From Alteriqipengyuania bathyomarina_B (GTDB taxonomy: Bacteria; Pseudomonadota; Alphaproteobacteria; Sphingomonadales; Sphingomonadaceae): a stretch of DNA of 64,000 nt. Within the stretch, counting starts at the first letter, position 1. Every line of letters starts with the position of its first letter. This document shows positions 1-8,336 of the stretch, one piece after another. The translations under genes and the position numbers were made by a program. The notes below the pieces were generated by a model. That model ran no database searches and had not been told where the DNA came from. It worked only from the letters and a program-made list of their open reading frames with translations. Where the stretch lies: the NCBI RefSeq assembly GCF_038594605.1, contig NZ_JBCFZM010000001.1, forward strand, positions 124,001-188,000. The letters are read 5' to 3'.

Positions 1-170
1 GCACGCAGTCCATCGGTCTGGCAGACGATGTTCCCTCGCTGTACGGTCGCGGCGAGGCCGGACTGACGCTGGAGATCAGCGATCGCTTCTCGATCTTCGC
101 CGAGGGTGAATTGCTGTTCGGCGATATCAGTGGGGGCGCCGGTCGCGTTGGCCTCAGCCTGAAGTTCTGA
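1..170 (+). CDS. C-terminal end of an outer-membrane beta-barrel protein (partial)
   Basis: Only the last 55 codons are in the window, in frame from base 3 to a TGA at 168-170. The residues alternate polar and hydrophobic (for example ISDRFSIFAEGELLFG) and the protein ends GLSLKF. A terminal aromatic residue in an amphipathic strand is the usual BAM-recognition signature of outer-membrane barrels, including autotransporters. The barrel type and any passenger domain lie outside the window. The next gene starts 19 bases downstream on the same strand, so the two may be co-transcribed. Confidence 0.6.
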   Translation, partial: TQSIGLADDVPSLYGRGEAGLTLEISDRFSIFAEGELLFGDISGGAGRVGLSLKF

Positions 171-189
171 ACGAGACGACGGATAGCGC

Positions 190-1299
190 GTGACTGAAGA
201 CAAAAACGCCAATCCTGCGGATGCTGCGCCCGACGGCGCAGCACCTGCGGACACCCGGATCGAGCTTTCGCGCGGTTTCGCGCGATGGCTCGGCCAGATG
301 AAATGCTCGATCGCATTCACGTCCTACCAGTCGGGAAGGCTGTTTCTGGTGGGCATACTGCCCGACGGGAAGGTCTCGCTACACCAGCAGGCGTTCCAGC
401 GTGCGATGGGCGTCCATGCGGGCCGTGACCGGCTCTACCTTGGCGGATTGTACCAGGTCTGGCGGCTCGAAAACACGCTCCAGCCCAATGAACGGGCGAA
501 CAAGGCGTTCGATGCGCTGTACGTGCCGCGCAATGCGCAAACCACCGGCGATATCGACATTCACGAGCTTGCGGTGGACCGGCAGGGCCGGTGCATCTTC
601 GTCAACACGAAGTTCTCCTGCCTCGCCACGCTGAGCCCGCGCTTCGGGTTCAAGCCCCTGTGGAAGCCCCATTTCATCTCCAAGCTGGCGCCGGAAGACC
701 GGTGCCACCTGAATGGCATGGCGATGGAAGACGGCTACCCGCGATACGTCTCCGCTGTCAGCCAGAGCGATGTGGTCAGCGGCTGGCGGGAACGCCGTCA
801 CGAGGGTGGTGTCCTAATCGATGTCGAGAACGATCGTATCGTGACCGACCAGCTTTCGATGCCGCACTCCCCGCGCGTGCATGATGGTCAGCTGTGGGCG
901 CTCGATTCCGGGCGTGGCTACCTGATCAAGGTGGACCGGGATACGGGCGAGAAGACCGATGTCGCATTTTGCCCCGGCTTCCTTCGCGGGCTTTCCTTTG
1001 CGGGTCACCACGCGCTGGTGACGGTATCCAAGCCGCGCAAGAACGGGTTCGACGGGCTCGCGCTGGACGACGAGATCAAGCGGCGAGATGGCGAGCCGTG
1101 GTGCGGCGTGTTGGTCGTCGACACACGCTCCGGATCGATCGTCGAGTTCATCAAGCTGGTCGGCGCGATAGAGGAACTGTTCGACGTGGCGGTCATCCGC
1201 GGCAAGACCTGTCCGATGGCGGTGGGTGCGCAGAGCCCGGATATCCAGTCGCTCTACAGCTTCGAAAGCGAGATCGGCCCTCTGCGGGCGGACGGCTAG
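190..1299 (+). CDS. TIGR03032 / DUF4915-type protein of unknown function
   Basis: A 369-residue soluble protein starting at GTG; an A/G-rich stretch (GAGACGACGGA) lies just upstream. I recognise the family from conserved pieces such as MPHSPRVHDGQLWALDSGRG near residue 227 and the tail NIQSLYSF-like segment (here DIQSLYSF). Family members look like beta-propellers and are often annotated as TIGR03032 proteins, with no established reaction. There is no signal peptide and no transmembrane segment. The first 25 residues are Ala/Asp/Pro-rich and probably disordered. It follows an outer-membrane barrel gene closely, which may indicate a shared role, but that is inference. Confidence 0.7.
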   Translation: MTEDKNANPADAAPDGAAPADTRIELSRGFARWLGQMKCSIAFTSYQSGRLFLVGILPDGKVSLHQQAFQRAMGVHAGRDRLYLGGLYQVWRLENTLQPNERANKAFDALYVPRNAQTTGDIDIHELAVDRQGRCIFVNTKFSCLATLSPRFGFKPLWKPHFISKLAPEDRCHLNGMAMEDGYPRYVSAVSQSDVVSGWRERRHEGGVLIDVENDRIVTDQLSMPHSPRVHDGQLWALDSGRGYLIKVDRDTGEKTDVAFCPGFLRGLSFAGHHALVTVSKPRKNGFDGLALDDEIKRRDGEPWCGVLVVDTRSGSIVEFIKLVGAIEELFDVAVIRGKTCPMAVGAQSPDIQSLYSFESEIGPLRADG

Positions 1300-1353
1300 C
1301 GACTGTTCGCTTGCCGCGAGATCGCGTCGGTTGGCGGTCCGGTTCTGGACGCA

Positions 1354-1998
1354 TCAGGATAGTTCGCTGGGCTCCGGTATCACAATTGGCGGATCGCCCG
1401 GCGACCAGGGATCGAAGCGCGCCATGATCGCTGCAAACAAGGGCGATGCAAGTTGATCCGTCAGCCACTTTTGGAGGTGAGGGATCGGCTGGGCCGCAAA
1501 CCAGTCCCTGTCCACCGCTGCAAACTGACGCACGAACGGCATGATTGCTGCGTCGGCGAGGCCGCGGTTCTCGCCGCATAGCTGCGGCTGGCCCGATAGT
1601 CGCTCATCGAGCAGGCTCAGGAATTCCATCCCTCGCTCGCGGTGTGTCATGGCATCGGAATCGTGGCGCTCGGGGTATTTGTATCGATCGAGGTCGTGCT
1701 TGAATGGCCCATCATTCCGTTCGATCAGCGCGGCGTCGTCTCGTTCCAGCCAACCCTCCGGATCGTCCTGGGCGAGGGCCCAGCGCATGATGTCGATGCT
1801 TTCGTCGATCACGGTGCCGTCGGAAAGGACGAGAACCGGTACGGTGCCCTTCGGTGATGCTTCCAGCATCGCCGCCGGCTTTCGCGCAAGAACCACTTCG
1901 CGCAGCACATAGGATGTTTCGCTGATCGCCAAGGCCAGCCTTGCGCGCATCGCGTAGGGGCAGCGGCGGAAGCTGTAGAGAATGCGCTCATTCGTCAT
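1354..1998 (-). CDS. Glutathione S-transferase family protein
   Basis: A 214-residue protein starting MTNERILYSFRRCPYAMRAR. It has an N-terminal thioredoxin-fold half carrying a CPYA motif near residue 13 and the cis-proline region KGTVPVLVL near residue 50, followed by the DES glutathione-contact motif (VIDESIDIM, about residue 63), then an all-helical C-terminal half. This is the usual GST layout and length. The start ATG lies inside the 3' end of trhO (11-base overlap), so translation is likely coupled to that gene. A second ATG two codons upstream is possible. The substrate cannot be read from the sequence. Confidence 0.88.
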   Translation of the reverse strand: MTNERILYSFRRCPYAMRARLALAISETSYVLREVVLARKPAAMLEASPKGTVPVLVLSDGTVIDESIDIMRWALAQDDPEGWLERDDAALIERNDGPFKHDLDRYKYPERHDSDAMTHRERGMEFLSLLDERLSGQPQLCGENRGLADAAIMPFVRQFAAVDRDWFAAQPIPHLQKWLTDQLASPLFAAIMARFDPWSPGDPPIVIPEPSELS

Positions 1999-2971
1999 CG
2001 TCATCTCCGGTTGTCGCAAACACCGCGCCGACATGCGCGCGCCCTTGCCGCGCTGCGAGCATTTCCTGCTGGTGACGCTCGCGATAGGAGGCGCGCTGCT
2101 CGTCGTTTCTTTCGTCATGGCAGGCTGCGCAACTGACGCCAGCCTCGTAGAGGGGCGACTGCTTTTCCGATGGGCTGACCGGGCGCCGACATGCAAAGCA
2201 CAATTCATGCGTGCCTTGCGAAAGCGCATGTCCCACCGCGACACGCTGGTCGAACACGAAGCATTCGCCCTGCCACCGGCTCTCCTCCTCGGGCACATGC
2301 TCAAGGTACGCGAGGATCCCGCCCTTGAGGTGGAAGACGTCGTCCAGCCCCTCTTTTTTGAGAAATGCGGAGGCCTTTTCGCAGCGGATGCCACCGGTGC
2401 AGAACATGGCGACTTTGGGTGGGCTCGCAGATCCCAGCAGGCGCTCGCGTTCCCGCGCGTACCATTCCGGAAAATCGCGGAAGGTACCGGTCATCGGATT
2501 GATCGCCCCTGCGAAGGAGCCGATCGAAACCTCGTAATCGTTGCGCGTGTCGATCACGATCGTGTCGGGATCGTCGATCAGCGCGTTCCAGTCCTGCGGA
2601 TCGACATAGGTGCCCGCATTGGCAGCGGGGTCGATCCCGGGCTGGCCCATGGTCACGATTTCCTGCTTCAGCCGCACCTTCATGCGGTGAAACGGCATGG
2701 TTTCAGCGCCCGAGAACTTCACCTCGAGATCGGCGCAATCGGGCCAGCTGCGAATATGGTCGAGAACCCGGTCAATACCCTTCCGCGAACCTGCGATCGT
2801 GCCATTGATACCTTCGCTGGCCAGCAGCAGCGTGCCCTTGATCCCCTGATCGTCGCACAATTGCTTCAACGGTTCGCGCAGCCCCTCGATGTTCGCCAGG
2901 GTCGCGAAACGGTATAATGCGGCCACGCAGATAGATTGCGTGCTCTCACTTGTCGGCGTGGTCATGGGCAT
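1988..2971 (-). CDS. trhO: tRNA uridine(34) hydroxylase TrhO (rhodanese-like, YceA family)
   Basis: A 327-residue protein with the N-terminal acylphosphatase-like domain (ALYRFATLANIEGLREPLKQ) and a rhodanese domain with active-site loop CTGGIRCEKA (Cys191, Cys197). The family hydroxylates wobble uridine 34 of several tRNAs, giving 5-hydroxyuridine. The C-terminus has extra Cys pairs (CFACRRPVS and CAACHDE) that look like a zinc site and ends in an acidic tail GDDDDE. The gene sits between an HNH-protein gene (32-base gap) and a GST gene (11-base overlap) on the same strand, so the three probably form an operon. A start two codons later (2965) is possible. Confidence 0.9.
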   Translation of the reverse strand: MPMTTPTSESTQSICVAALYRFATLANIEGLREPLKQLCDDQGIKGTLLLASEGINGTIAGSRKGIDRVLDHIRSWPDCADLEVKFSGAETMPFHRMKVRLKQEIVTMGQPGIDPAANAGTYVDPQDWNALIDDPDTIVIDTRNDYEVSIGSFAGAINPMTGTFRDFPEWYARERERLLGSASPPKVAMFCTGGIRCEKASAFLKKEGLDDVFHLKGGILAYLEHVPEEESRWQGECFVFDQRVAVGHALSQGTHELCFACRRPVSPSEKQSPLYEAGVSCAACHDERNDEQRASYRERHQQEMLAARQGRAHVGAVFATTGDDDDE

Positions 2972-3003
2972 ACTCTTGGCATGTCAGTTCGAGAAGCTGG
3001 AGA

Positions 3004-3345
3004 TCAGCGCTTTTTCTTGGCGGTGCCGGCATGAAAATCGGGATCCTTCTTCGCAACCCAGTCCACGAATTTGCGCATGTCGGGATTGAGCAGAATGGCC
3101 TCGACGTCGAGCGCATGACGCTGCAATTCCGCGTTGCTGAAATTGGCAATCAGCGTTTGCTGGCAAATCGGATGCATCGGTACGACATCGCGTCCACCCC
3201 GGCTCTTGGGCACCGGGTGGTGCATGACCGTGGTCTTGCCCAGCGGGCGACCGCACAGCCAGCAGGGCCCGGGCGCAGGCGCCTGCTCGTCATCATCGTG
3301 GAGATGTTCTTCACGGGCAGCGCCCTTGCGATGTTTGCGTGCCAT
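3004..3345 (-). CDS. Small HNH endonuclease-like protein
   Basis: A 113-residue basic protein. It has a CWLCG zinc half-site near residue 28, the HNH core HHPVPKSRGG (about residues 42-51), then HPICQQTLIANFSN, where the last His/Asn pair fits the HNH fold. The first 20 residues are charged and low in complexity, and the C-terminus is a Lys/Arg run. Family members are single-domain HNH proteins common in sphingomonads, with no defined target. It is the first gene of the likely trhO-GST operon. Nuclease activity is inferred from the motif only. Confidence 0.72.
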   Translation of the reverse strand: MARKHRKGAAREEHLHDDDEQAPAPGPCWLCGRPLGKTTVMHHPVPKSRGGRDVVPMHPICQQTLIANFSNAELQRHALDVEAILLNPDMRKFVDWVAKKDPDFHAGTAKKKR

Positions 3346-3504
3346 GTGCTGATGCCTGAATTGTGTGACCGTCGGTTGCGCGCTTAGCGGGTTGGCTCGG
3401 TCTTTGCGACCTCAGCAGGCCGATTCATCACTGACCAATTATGCAGTTCGCTTGCCTGACGCCCAGTCGCTTGACTTGCCCTGCGAACTGCCGAGGGTAG
3501 CGAG

Positions 3505-4056
3505 ATGCCGCGCGTGATCCTGTTCAACAAACCTTTCGGCGTACTCTCCCAGTTTACGGATCGGGGAAGCCCGACGCCGCGGCAGACCCTGTCCGATTTC
3601 ATCGATCTGCCCGCGGTCTACCCGGCAGGCAGGCTGGACCGGGACAGCGAAGGCCTGTTGCTCCTTTGCGATGACGGTGCGTTGCAGGCGCGGATTGCCG
3701 ATCCGCGTTACAAATTGCCGAAAACCTATCTGGTGCAGGTCGAAGGGGAGCCCGACGAGGCGGCTCTGGATCGGTTGCGCAAGGGCGTAAGCCTGAAGGA
3801 CGGCATGACCCGGCCAGCCAAAGCCGAGATCATCCCGGACCCGCAATTATGGCCGCGCGATCCGCCCATCAGAGTGCGCAAGTCGGTCCCGGATAGCTGG
3901 CTCAGCCTGACGATCCACGAAGGAAAGAACCGGCAGGTGCGCCGGATGACCGCCGCAGTCGGGCACCCGACCCTCCGGCTGGTGCGCTGGTCTATCGGCG
4001 ATTGGACACTGGAGGGAATAGCGCAGGGGCTATGGACCGAGACATCGGTGCCATAG
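3505..4056 (+). CDS. rluE: 23S rRNA pseudouridine synthase, RluE type
   Basis: A 183-residue protein of the RsuA/RluB/E/F family without an N-terminal S4 domain, as expected for RluE. Visible motifs are LFNKPFGVLSQF at the start, the catalytic GRLDRDSEGLLLL (Asp45), and the late basic motif EGKNRQVRRMTAAVGHPTLRL. In E. coli RluE makes pseudouridine 2457 in 23S rRNA. The stop codon ends one base before the stop of the opposing roxA gene, so the two genes converge with no spacer. Confidence 0.9.
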   Translation: MPRVILFNKPFGVLSQFTDRGSPTPRQTLSDFIDLPAVYPAGRLDRDSEGLLLLCDDGALQARIADPRYKLPKTYLVQVEGEPDEAALDRLRKGVSLKDGMTRPAKAEIIPDPQLWPRDPPIRVRKSVPDSWLSLTIHEGKNRQVRRMTAAVGHPTLRLVRWSIGDWTLEGIAQGLWTETSVP

Positions 4057-5229
4057 TCAGTTTTCAGGCTCCTCGAAAGCGATGCAGCCGCGATTTACCA
4101 AGCTCAGGATCAGGTCCCGGGCGGGCTGTGTGGTCGCGCTGCTCAGCGTCGTCTCGACAAGCGGGCTGGCGCAAAGAGTCCGGGCGAAAACAGCGGCTTC
4201 ACCCGAACATTCGATGGCTTCTCCGTCGACATAGAGCAGCAGGCTTTCGGTCTCTTGCTGGACGAAGGCGAAACGGCTGGCGGGGTTGCGGACCAAGGTC
4301 GTCCCGGATTGGAGCGCGATCGAAACCTCTTCGGGAGTGATGGCATGTTCAGGTCGCCAATCGAGGGCCGAGGGTTTCGGTGTCGTCGCATATTTGCCGA
4401 ACCAGCGCGCAAACCGGTCTTGGTCGTTCAGCTTTTCGGCAACCATCTGGTGCAGGCGAGAGAGGGTCTGAGCTGAAATCTCGCCCGGGTTCGGCTGCAT
4501 TTCCAGATCGGGATCGCCGAACCGGTCGTCCTCCGACATCTCGCCGAGCAAGTCTTCGGTCCACTCTTCGATCAGCTCTCTGCGAGATGGTGCGCGAAAG
4601 CCGACCGAATAGGTCATGCAGTCGTCCCCTATCGCGGTTCCCCGGTGGGCAATGCCCGGTGGCACATAAAGTATGTCGCCGGGTTCCAGCACCCACTCCT
4701 CGCGGGGCTCGAACTCGGCGAGAAGGCGTAGATCCTCATGCGGCAGCAACGCGGTTTGCTCGTTGCACGGATCGCCCAGTTCCCAGCGTCGGCGGCCCAA
4801 TCCCTGAATGAGGAAGACATCGTACTGGTCGAAATGAGCGCCAACGCCGCCGTTGTCGGTGGCATAGCTCACCATGACGTCATCGATCCGCCAGTTCGGG
4901 ATGAAGCGAAACGGCTCGATCAGATCGGCAACGGCGGGAATGTGGTGATCTACCGCCTGGACCAGCAACGTCCACGGAGCCGTGCCCAGCGCACCGAACC
5001 GGTCATCCTCAAGTGGACCGTGTTCCAGGGTAAGCGTTTCGCCGCCGGTAACGAGCCGCGATTCCACACCCTCTTCGCAGGCGAGCCCCGCCAGCTCGTC
5101 CGGTTCTGCCGGATTGCGCCATTCTGCCCATGGATTGCGGATCAACAGCGGCTTTTTCTGCCAGTACTCTCGCAGGAATTCCTGCGCGTCGAAGTCGGGA
5201 AAATGCATGATGATGGTGGCGCTAGACAT
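4057..5229 (-). CDS. roxA: JmjC-type ribosomal protein uL16 arginine hydroxylase (RoxA/YcfD family)
   Basis: A 390-residue protein from the ATG at 5229, which has GGAGA six bases upstream; an in-frame start 12 codons earlier lacks this. The cupin core shows the Fe(II) site HFD (His132, Asp134) and the distal His195 in YVPPGIAHRG. The N-terminus DFDAQEFLREYWQKKPLLIR matches the YcfD/NO66/MINA group of 2-oxoglutarate oxygenases. E. coli YcfD hydroxylates an arginine of ribosomal protein uL16. A C-terminal winged-helix-like domain follows. It converges tail to tail with rluE. Confidence 0.88.
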   Translation of the reverse strand: MSSATIIMHFPDFDAQEFLREYWQKKPLLIRNPWAEWRNPAEPDELAGLACEEGVESRLVTGGETLTLEHGPLEDDRFGALGTAPWTLLVQAVDHHIPAVADLIEPFRFIPNWRIDDVMVSYATDNGGVGAHFDQYDVFLIQGLGRRRWELGDPCNEQTALLPHEDLRLLAEFEPREEWVLEPGDILYVPPGIAHRGTAIGDDCMTYSVGFRAPSRRELIEEWTEDLLGEMSEDDRFGDPDLEMQPNPGEISAQTLSRLHQMVAEKLNDQDRFARWFGKYATTPKPSALDWRPEHAITPEEVSIALQSGTTLVRNPASRFAFVQQETESLLLYVDGEAIECSGEAAVFARTLCASPLVETTLSSATTQPARDLILSLVNRGCIAFEEPEN

Positions 5230-5282
5230 CTTCTCCGGCGATGCAAGTGCGCGGCTGTGGGTCACATTCCTTCAGGACCGAT

Positions 5283-5376
5283 CCGGTGCGCAAGCCGGGC
5301 CAACTCCTGGTGGACCCACCGTACGCCGCCCTTATGGGCTACCTCGACTGTCTGGCCGGGGTGGCGGGAACCCCGG
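5283..5376. other. Run of four short hairpins in the roxA upstream gap
   Basis: The 179-base gap between roxA and the M16 remnant holds four back-to-back inverted repeats: CCGG at 5283-5286 with 5295-5298; GGTG 5309-5312 with CACC 5317-5320; GCCC 5328-5331 with GGGC 5336-5339 (TTAT loop); and a perfect 7-base stem CCGGGGT 5356-5362 with ACCCCGG 5370-5376. No reading frame here looks coding. This could be a small structured RNA, part of the roxA leader, or chance in GC-rich DNA. I do not recognise an RNA family. Confidence 0.22.
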
Positions 5377-5408
5377 GCAGAAATGCCACTTCGGGCGAAT
5401 GGTGCTCC

Positions 5409-6155
5409 CTATTCTTCCGCCGTGCGCGATGGGAGCACCAGTACCGGATAGGCATTGTCGCCCTGAAAGATCGCGCGAGCCATGGCCTGCACGTCTTCCA
5501 CGGTGGTCGTGCGATAGGCGGCTTCGCGTGCGCGAAAGCCTCTGAGACCCTCGCCGTCGGTCTGCGCGTCGGACAGCACATTGAGCCAGTAGGCGTTGTT
5601 TTCCAGCGTGCTCGGCAAGTCTTCCAGCAATGGCGTGATCGCGCGCTGCAATTCATCCTCGTTGATCGGTCCAAGGGCGAGATCGGTGCCGACCTTCTCG
5701 ATATCCGGCAGTACGTCGCGCGCCGCATCGGGAAACACGGTGATGCTGGCGACCACGTAGCCGTAACCGGGAAACTGGGGGTCGGCCTCTACCCCGGCAC
5801 CGGGCGAGTAGGTCGAACCCAGTTCCTCGCGCAGTACCTTGGTCATGCGATTGCGGAAGATGCTGCGCAGCACATTCAGGCGATAGCGTTCGACCGGATC
5901 GGTGCCGTCGGGCGCGGGCCAGTAAACCCGCGCCACCGCCTGGTCCGGAGTGCCATTGTGGTAGAGCACAACCGGATACTCGACGAAGCATTCCCCCGGT
6001 CTGGCCTCGCCGGTAGTCGCCTTCCGGCCGCCATTGGACGCCATCGGACCCGATTCGCCGCGGAGTTTTTCCCGATCACTCATGCAATAGTTCGCGGACG
6101 CGCGGCCTTCTTCCATGTCGGGCGGCGGGCACCCTATCGCAATTTGTCCTTGCAA
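5409..6155 (-). pseudogene. C-terminal fragment of an M16 (insulinase-like) peptidase
   Basis: The open frame is 248 codons, but only about the last 190 (below roughly 5984) look like a protein family. DPVERYRLNVLRSIFRNRM, REELGSTYSPGAGVEADPQF and ASITVFPDAARDVLPDIEKV are the C-terminal M16 domain of large zinc proteases (over 900 residues). The catalytic HxxEH half and the rest of the enzyme are absent, and the first 57 codons are not M16-like. Expression as a stand-alone protein is doubtful. It is most simply a decayed gene whose front was lost by deletion. A complete-looking N-terminal M16 gene begins at 63241, but that is a separate gene. Confidence 0.7.
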
Positions 6156-6211
6156 GCATAGCCCGCGAAAAGACGCGGTTGGAAGAGCGATCGTCGGGTG
6201 ATCTGTCCGAG

Positions 6212-6227
6212 GGCGCTCGAAAGCGCC
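6212..6227 (-). terminator. Hairpin downstream of the DEAD-box helicase gene
   Basis: A perfect 6-base stem GGCGCT/AGCGCC around a CGAA tetraloop lies about 85 bases beyond the helicase stop. There is no T-run after it on either strand, so it is a weak intrinsic-terminator candidate; it could instead stabilise the mRNA 3' end. Confidence 0.25.
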
Positions 6228-6312
6228 GATCCACGCGGGCTGGACAAACGTGTCGCGTCGATCGGATTGCTATCGAACGAAAGCAGGCTCGTCGAGCCCG
6301 TCTACCGCTATC

Positions 6313-8073
6313 CTAACGGTCCTTGTTCGTTGCTTTCTTCGGCGATCCCTTGCCCTTGGGGCCGGGCTTGAACGACGAATTGTTGCTCTTGCGATGCGGC
6401 TTGGGCTTACCGTCGCGGCGGCCGTGTGGCGGCCCCTTGCGGTTGGTCCGTGCGGCATCTCGCGGCCCCGAGGCGGAGGCTTCGATCAGGACATTCTCGC
6501 CATCCTCGTCGTCGCCTGCCGTGCGCAGCAGCGCATCGGAAAACTTGTCCGCAATGGCGCGAGGGATCTGGAAGTAGGTTTCGTCCGGGCCGATCCGGAT
6601 TGCGCCGACTTCATTGCGGGTGATGTGCCCGCGACGACACAGCAGCGGCAGAATCCAGCGCGGATCGGCATTGCGGCGGCGGCCGATGTCCATCCGGAAC
6701 CAGACCGTATCCTCGAACCCGGGACGGTGCTTTTCGGCCTGGGCTGCACGCCGCGCTTCGGGCGTGTTGGCAATCAGATCTTCCGGTTCGGGCATCTTGG
6801 CGCGGTGCGCGGATACCAGCATCCCTGCGAGTTCGCGCGGAGTGCGCTGTGCGAGCAGGGCATCGACCAGATCGCTGTCGTCCTCGTCGGGCTCCACCGC
6901 AGTCAGCAAGGTCTGCATCAGGCGGTCGCGGTCCTTGTCCCGGATCGCTTGGCGGTCGGGCGCATCGGTCCACTTGGCATCGATTTTCGCATTGCGGAGC
7001 ATCTGCTCCACCCGGCGGCGGCGCGAGAACGGCACCACCAGTACCGCAGTACCCTTGCGGCCCGCACGGCCCGTCCGGCCCGAGCGGTGCTGCAGGCTCT
7101 CCGCATCGCGCGGAATCTCGACATGGATCACCAGGCTGACCGAGGGCAGGTCGATGCCGCGTGCCGCAACATCGGTGGCGACGCACACGCGTGCGCGCCG
7201 ATCGCGCAGCGCCTGCAATGCCTGGTTGCGTTCGGTCTGCGAGTTTTCACCCGACAGCGAGACCACCCCGAAGCCGCGTTCCTGCAAGGTTGCGTGCAGG
7301 TGGCGGACCTTCTCGCGCGTCCCGCAGAACAGGATCGCGGTTTCGGCCTCGTGATAGCGCAGCAGGTTGACGACCGCGTTCTCCACTTCGGGAGGAGAGA
7401 CGACGACCGCTTCGTAGGAAATGTCGCCGTGGCCACGTTCTTTGCTGACCGTCGAAATGCGCAGCGCATTGTTCTGGTAGCGACGAGCGAGGGCCTCGAT
7501 CGGCTTGGGCATGGTGGCCGAGAACAGCAGTGTGCGGCGCCCGTCGGGGGTCGCATCGAGAATGGTCTCGAGCTCTTCGCGGAAGCCCATGTCGAGCATT
7601 TCGTCGGCTTCATCCAGCGTAGCCGCCTTCAGCGCCGACAGGTCGAGCGCGCCGCGCTCCAGATGGTCGCGCAGGCGGCCCGGCGTGCCTACGACGATGG
7701 TCGCGCCCGAGCGCAGCGCCTTGCGCTCTGCCGACGGGTTCATCCCGCCGACGCAGGTCGCAACGCGTCCTCCCGCCTTGCCATAGAGCCACGAAAGCTC
7801 GCGGCTGACCTGCAAGGCAAGCTCGCGGGTGGGGGTGATGACCAGCGCGAGCGGTGCGCCCGCGAAGGGCACTTTTCCGCTGTCGTTGAGCAGTTGGCGC
7901 GAGAAGGCGAGGCCGAAGGCGACGGTCTTGCCCGAGCCCGTCTGAGCGGAGACGACGAGATCGCGGCCATGTGCTTCGGGTTCGAGAACGGCGGCCTGAA
8001 CATCGGTCGGCTCGGAATAGCCGCGTTCGGTGAGCGCGGTTTGCAGGGTGTCGGGGAGTGTGTCGAAATTCAT
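6313..8073 (-). CDS. DEAD-box RNA helicase with DbpA-like RNA-binding tail
   Basis: A 586-residue protein. RecA domain 1 has the Q-motif region GYSEPTDVQ, motif I AQTGSGKT (residues 43-50), PTRELA, GTPGRL, DEAD and SAT. Domain 2 has ARGIDLP and HRSGRTGRAG. Residues about 450-530 (DTVWFRMDIGRRRNADPRW, CRRGHITRNEVGAIRI) resemble the DbpA/DeaD RNA-binding domain. The last 60 residues are a Lys/Arg/Pro-rich, probably disordered tail. Such enzymes help ribosome assembly and mRNA unwinding, often in the cold. The 263 bases upstream, shared with divergent bciA, hold no other gene I can support. Confidence 0.92.
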   Translation of the reverse strand: MNFDTLPDTLQTALTERGYSEPTDVQAAVLEPEAHGRDLVVSAQTGSGKTVAFGLAFSRQLLNDSGKVPFAGAPLALVITPTRELALQVSRELSWLYGKAGGRVATCVGGMNPSAERKALRSGATIVVGTPGRLRDHLERGALDLSALKAATLDEADEMLDMGFREELETILDATPDGRRTLLFSATMPKPIEALARRYQNNALRISTVSKERGHGDISYEAVVVSPPEVENAVVNLLRYHEAETAILFCGTREKVRHLHATLQERGFGVVSLSGENSQTERNQALQALRDRRARVCVATDVAARGIDLPSVSLVIHVEIPRDAESLQHRSGRTGRAGRKGTAVLVVPFSRRRRVEQMLRNAKIDAKWTDAPDRQAIRDKDRDRLMQTLLTAVEPDEDDSDLVDALLAQRTPRELAGMLVSAHRAKMPEPEDLIANTPEARRAAQAEKHRPGFEDTVWFRMDIGRRRNADPRWILPLLCRRGHITRNEVGAIRIGPDETYFQIPRAIADKFSDALLRTAGDDEDGENVLIEASASGPRDAARTNRKGPPHGRRDGKPKPHRKSNNSSFKPGPKGKGSPKKATNKDR

Positions 8074-8336
8074 GTCATAACCTTGGGAATCAATGCACGC
8101 GCGCCGGGCGACCCCAGGCGGCTGGACTTGGTCATCAGCAGTGCAGAACGGGGGAATCGTCGAACGCGTCGCGTCCGGCGAAGTTGGACCTCCCTTACGC
8201 GACTTTTGCCGCTTTGGCTTGCGAAATATTTCGCAGCCCTGATCCGGGCCCTGCCTGACGCCAGCGGCCTTGGCCCACCATGTTCGTTGGTGAGCTATTG
8301 CTCGCGCATGCTAGCGATGTTGCGTAAGCTGGCGCG

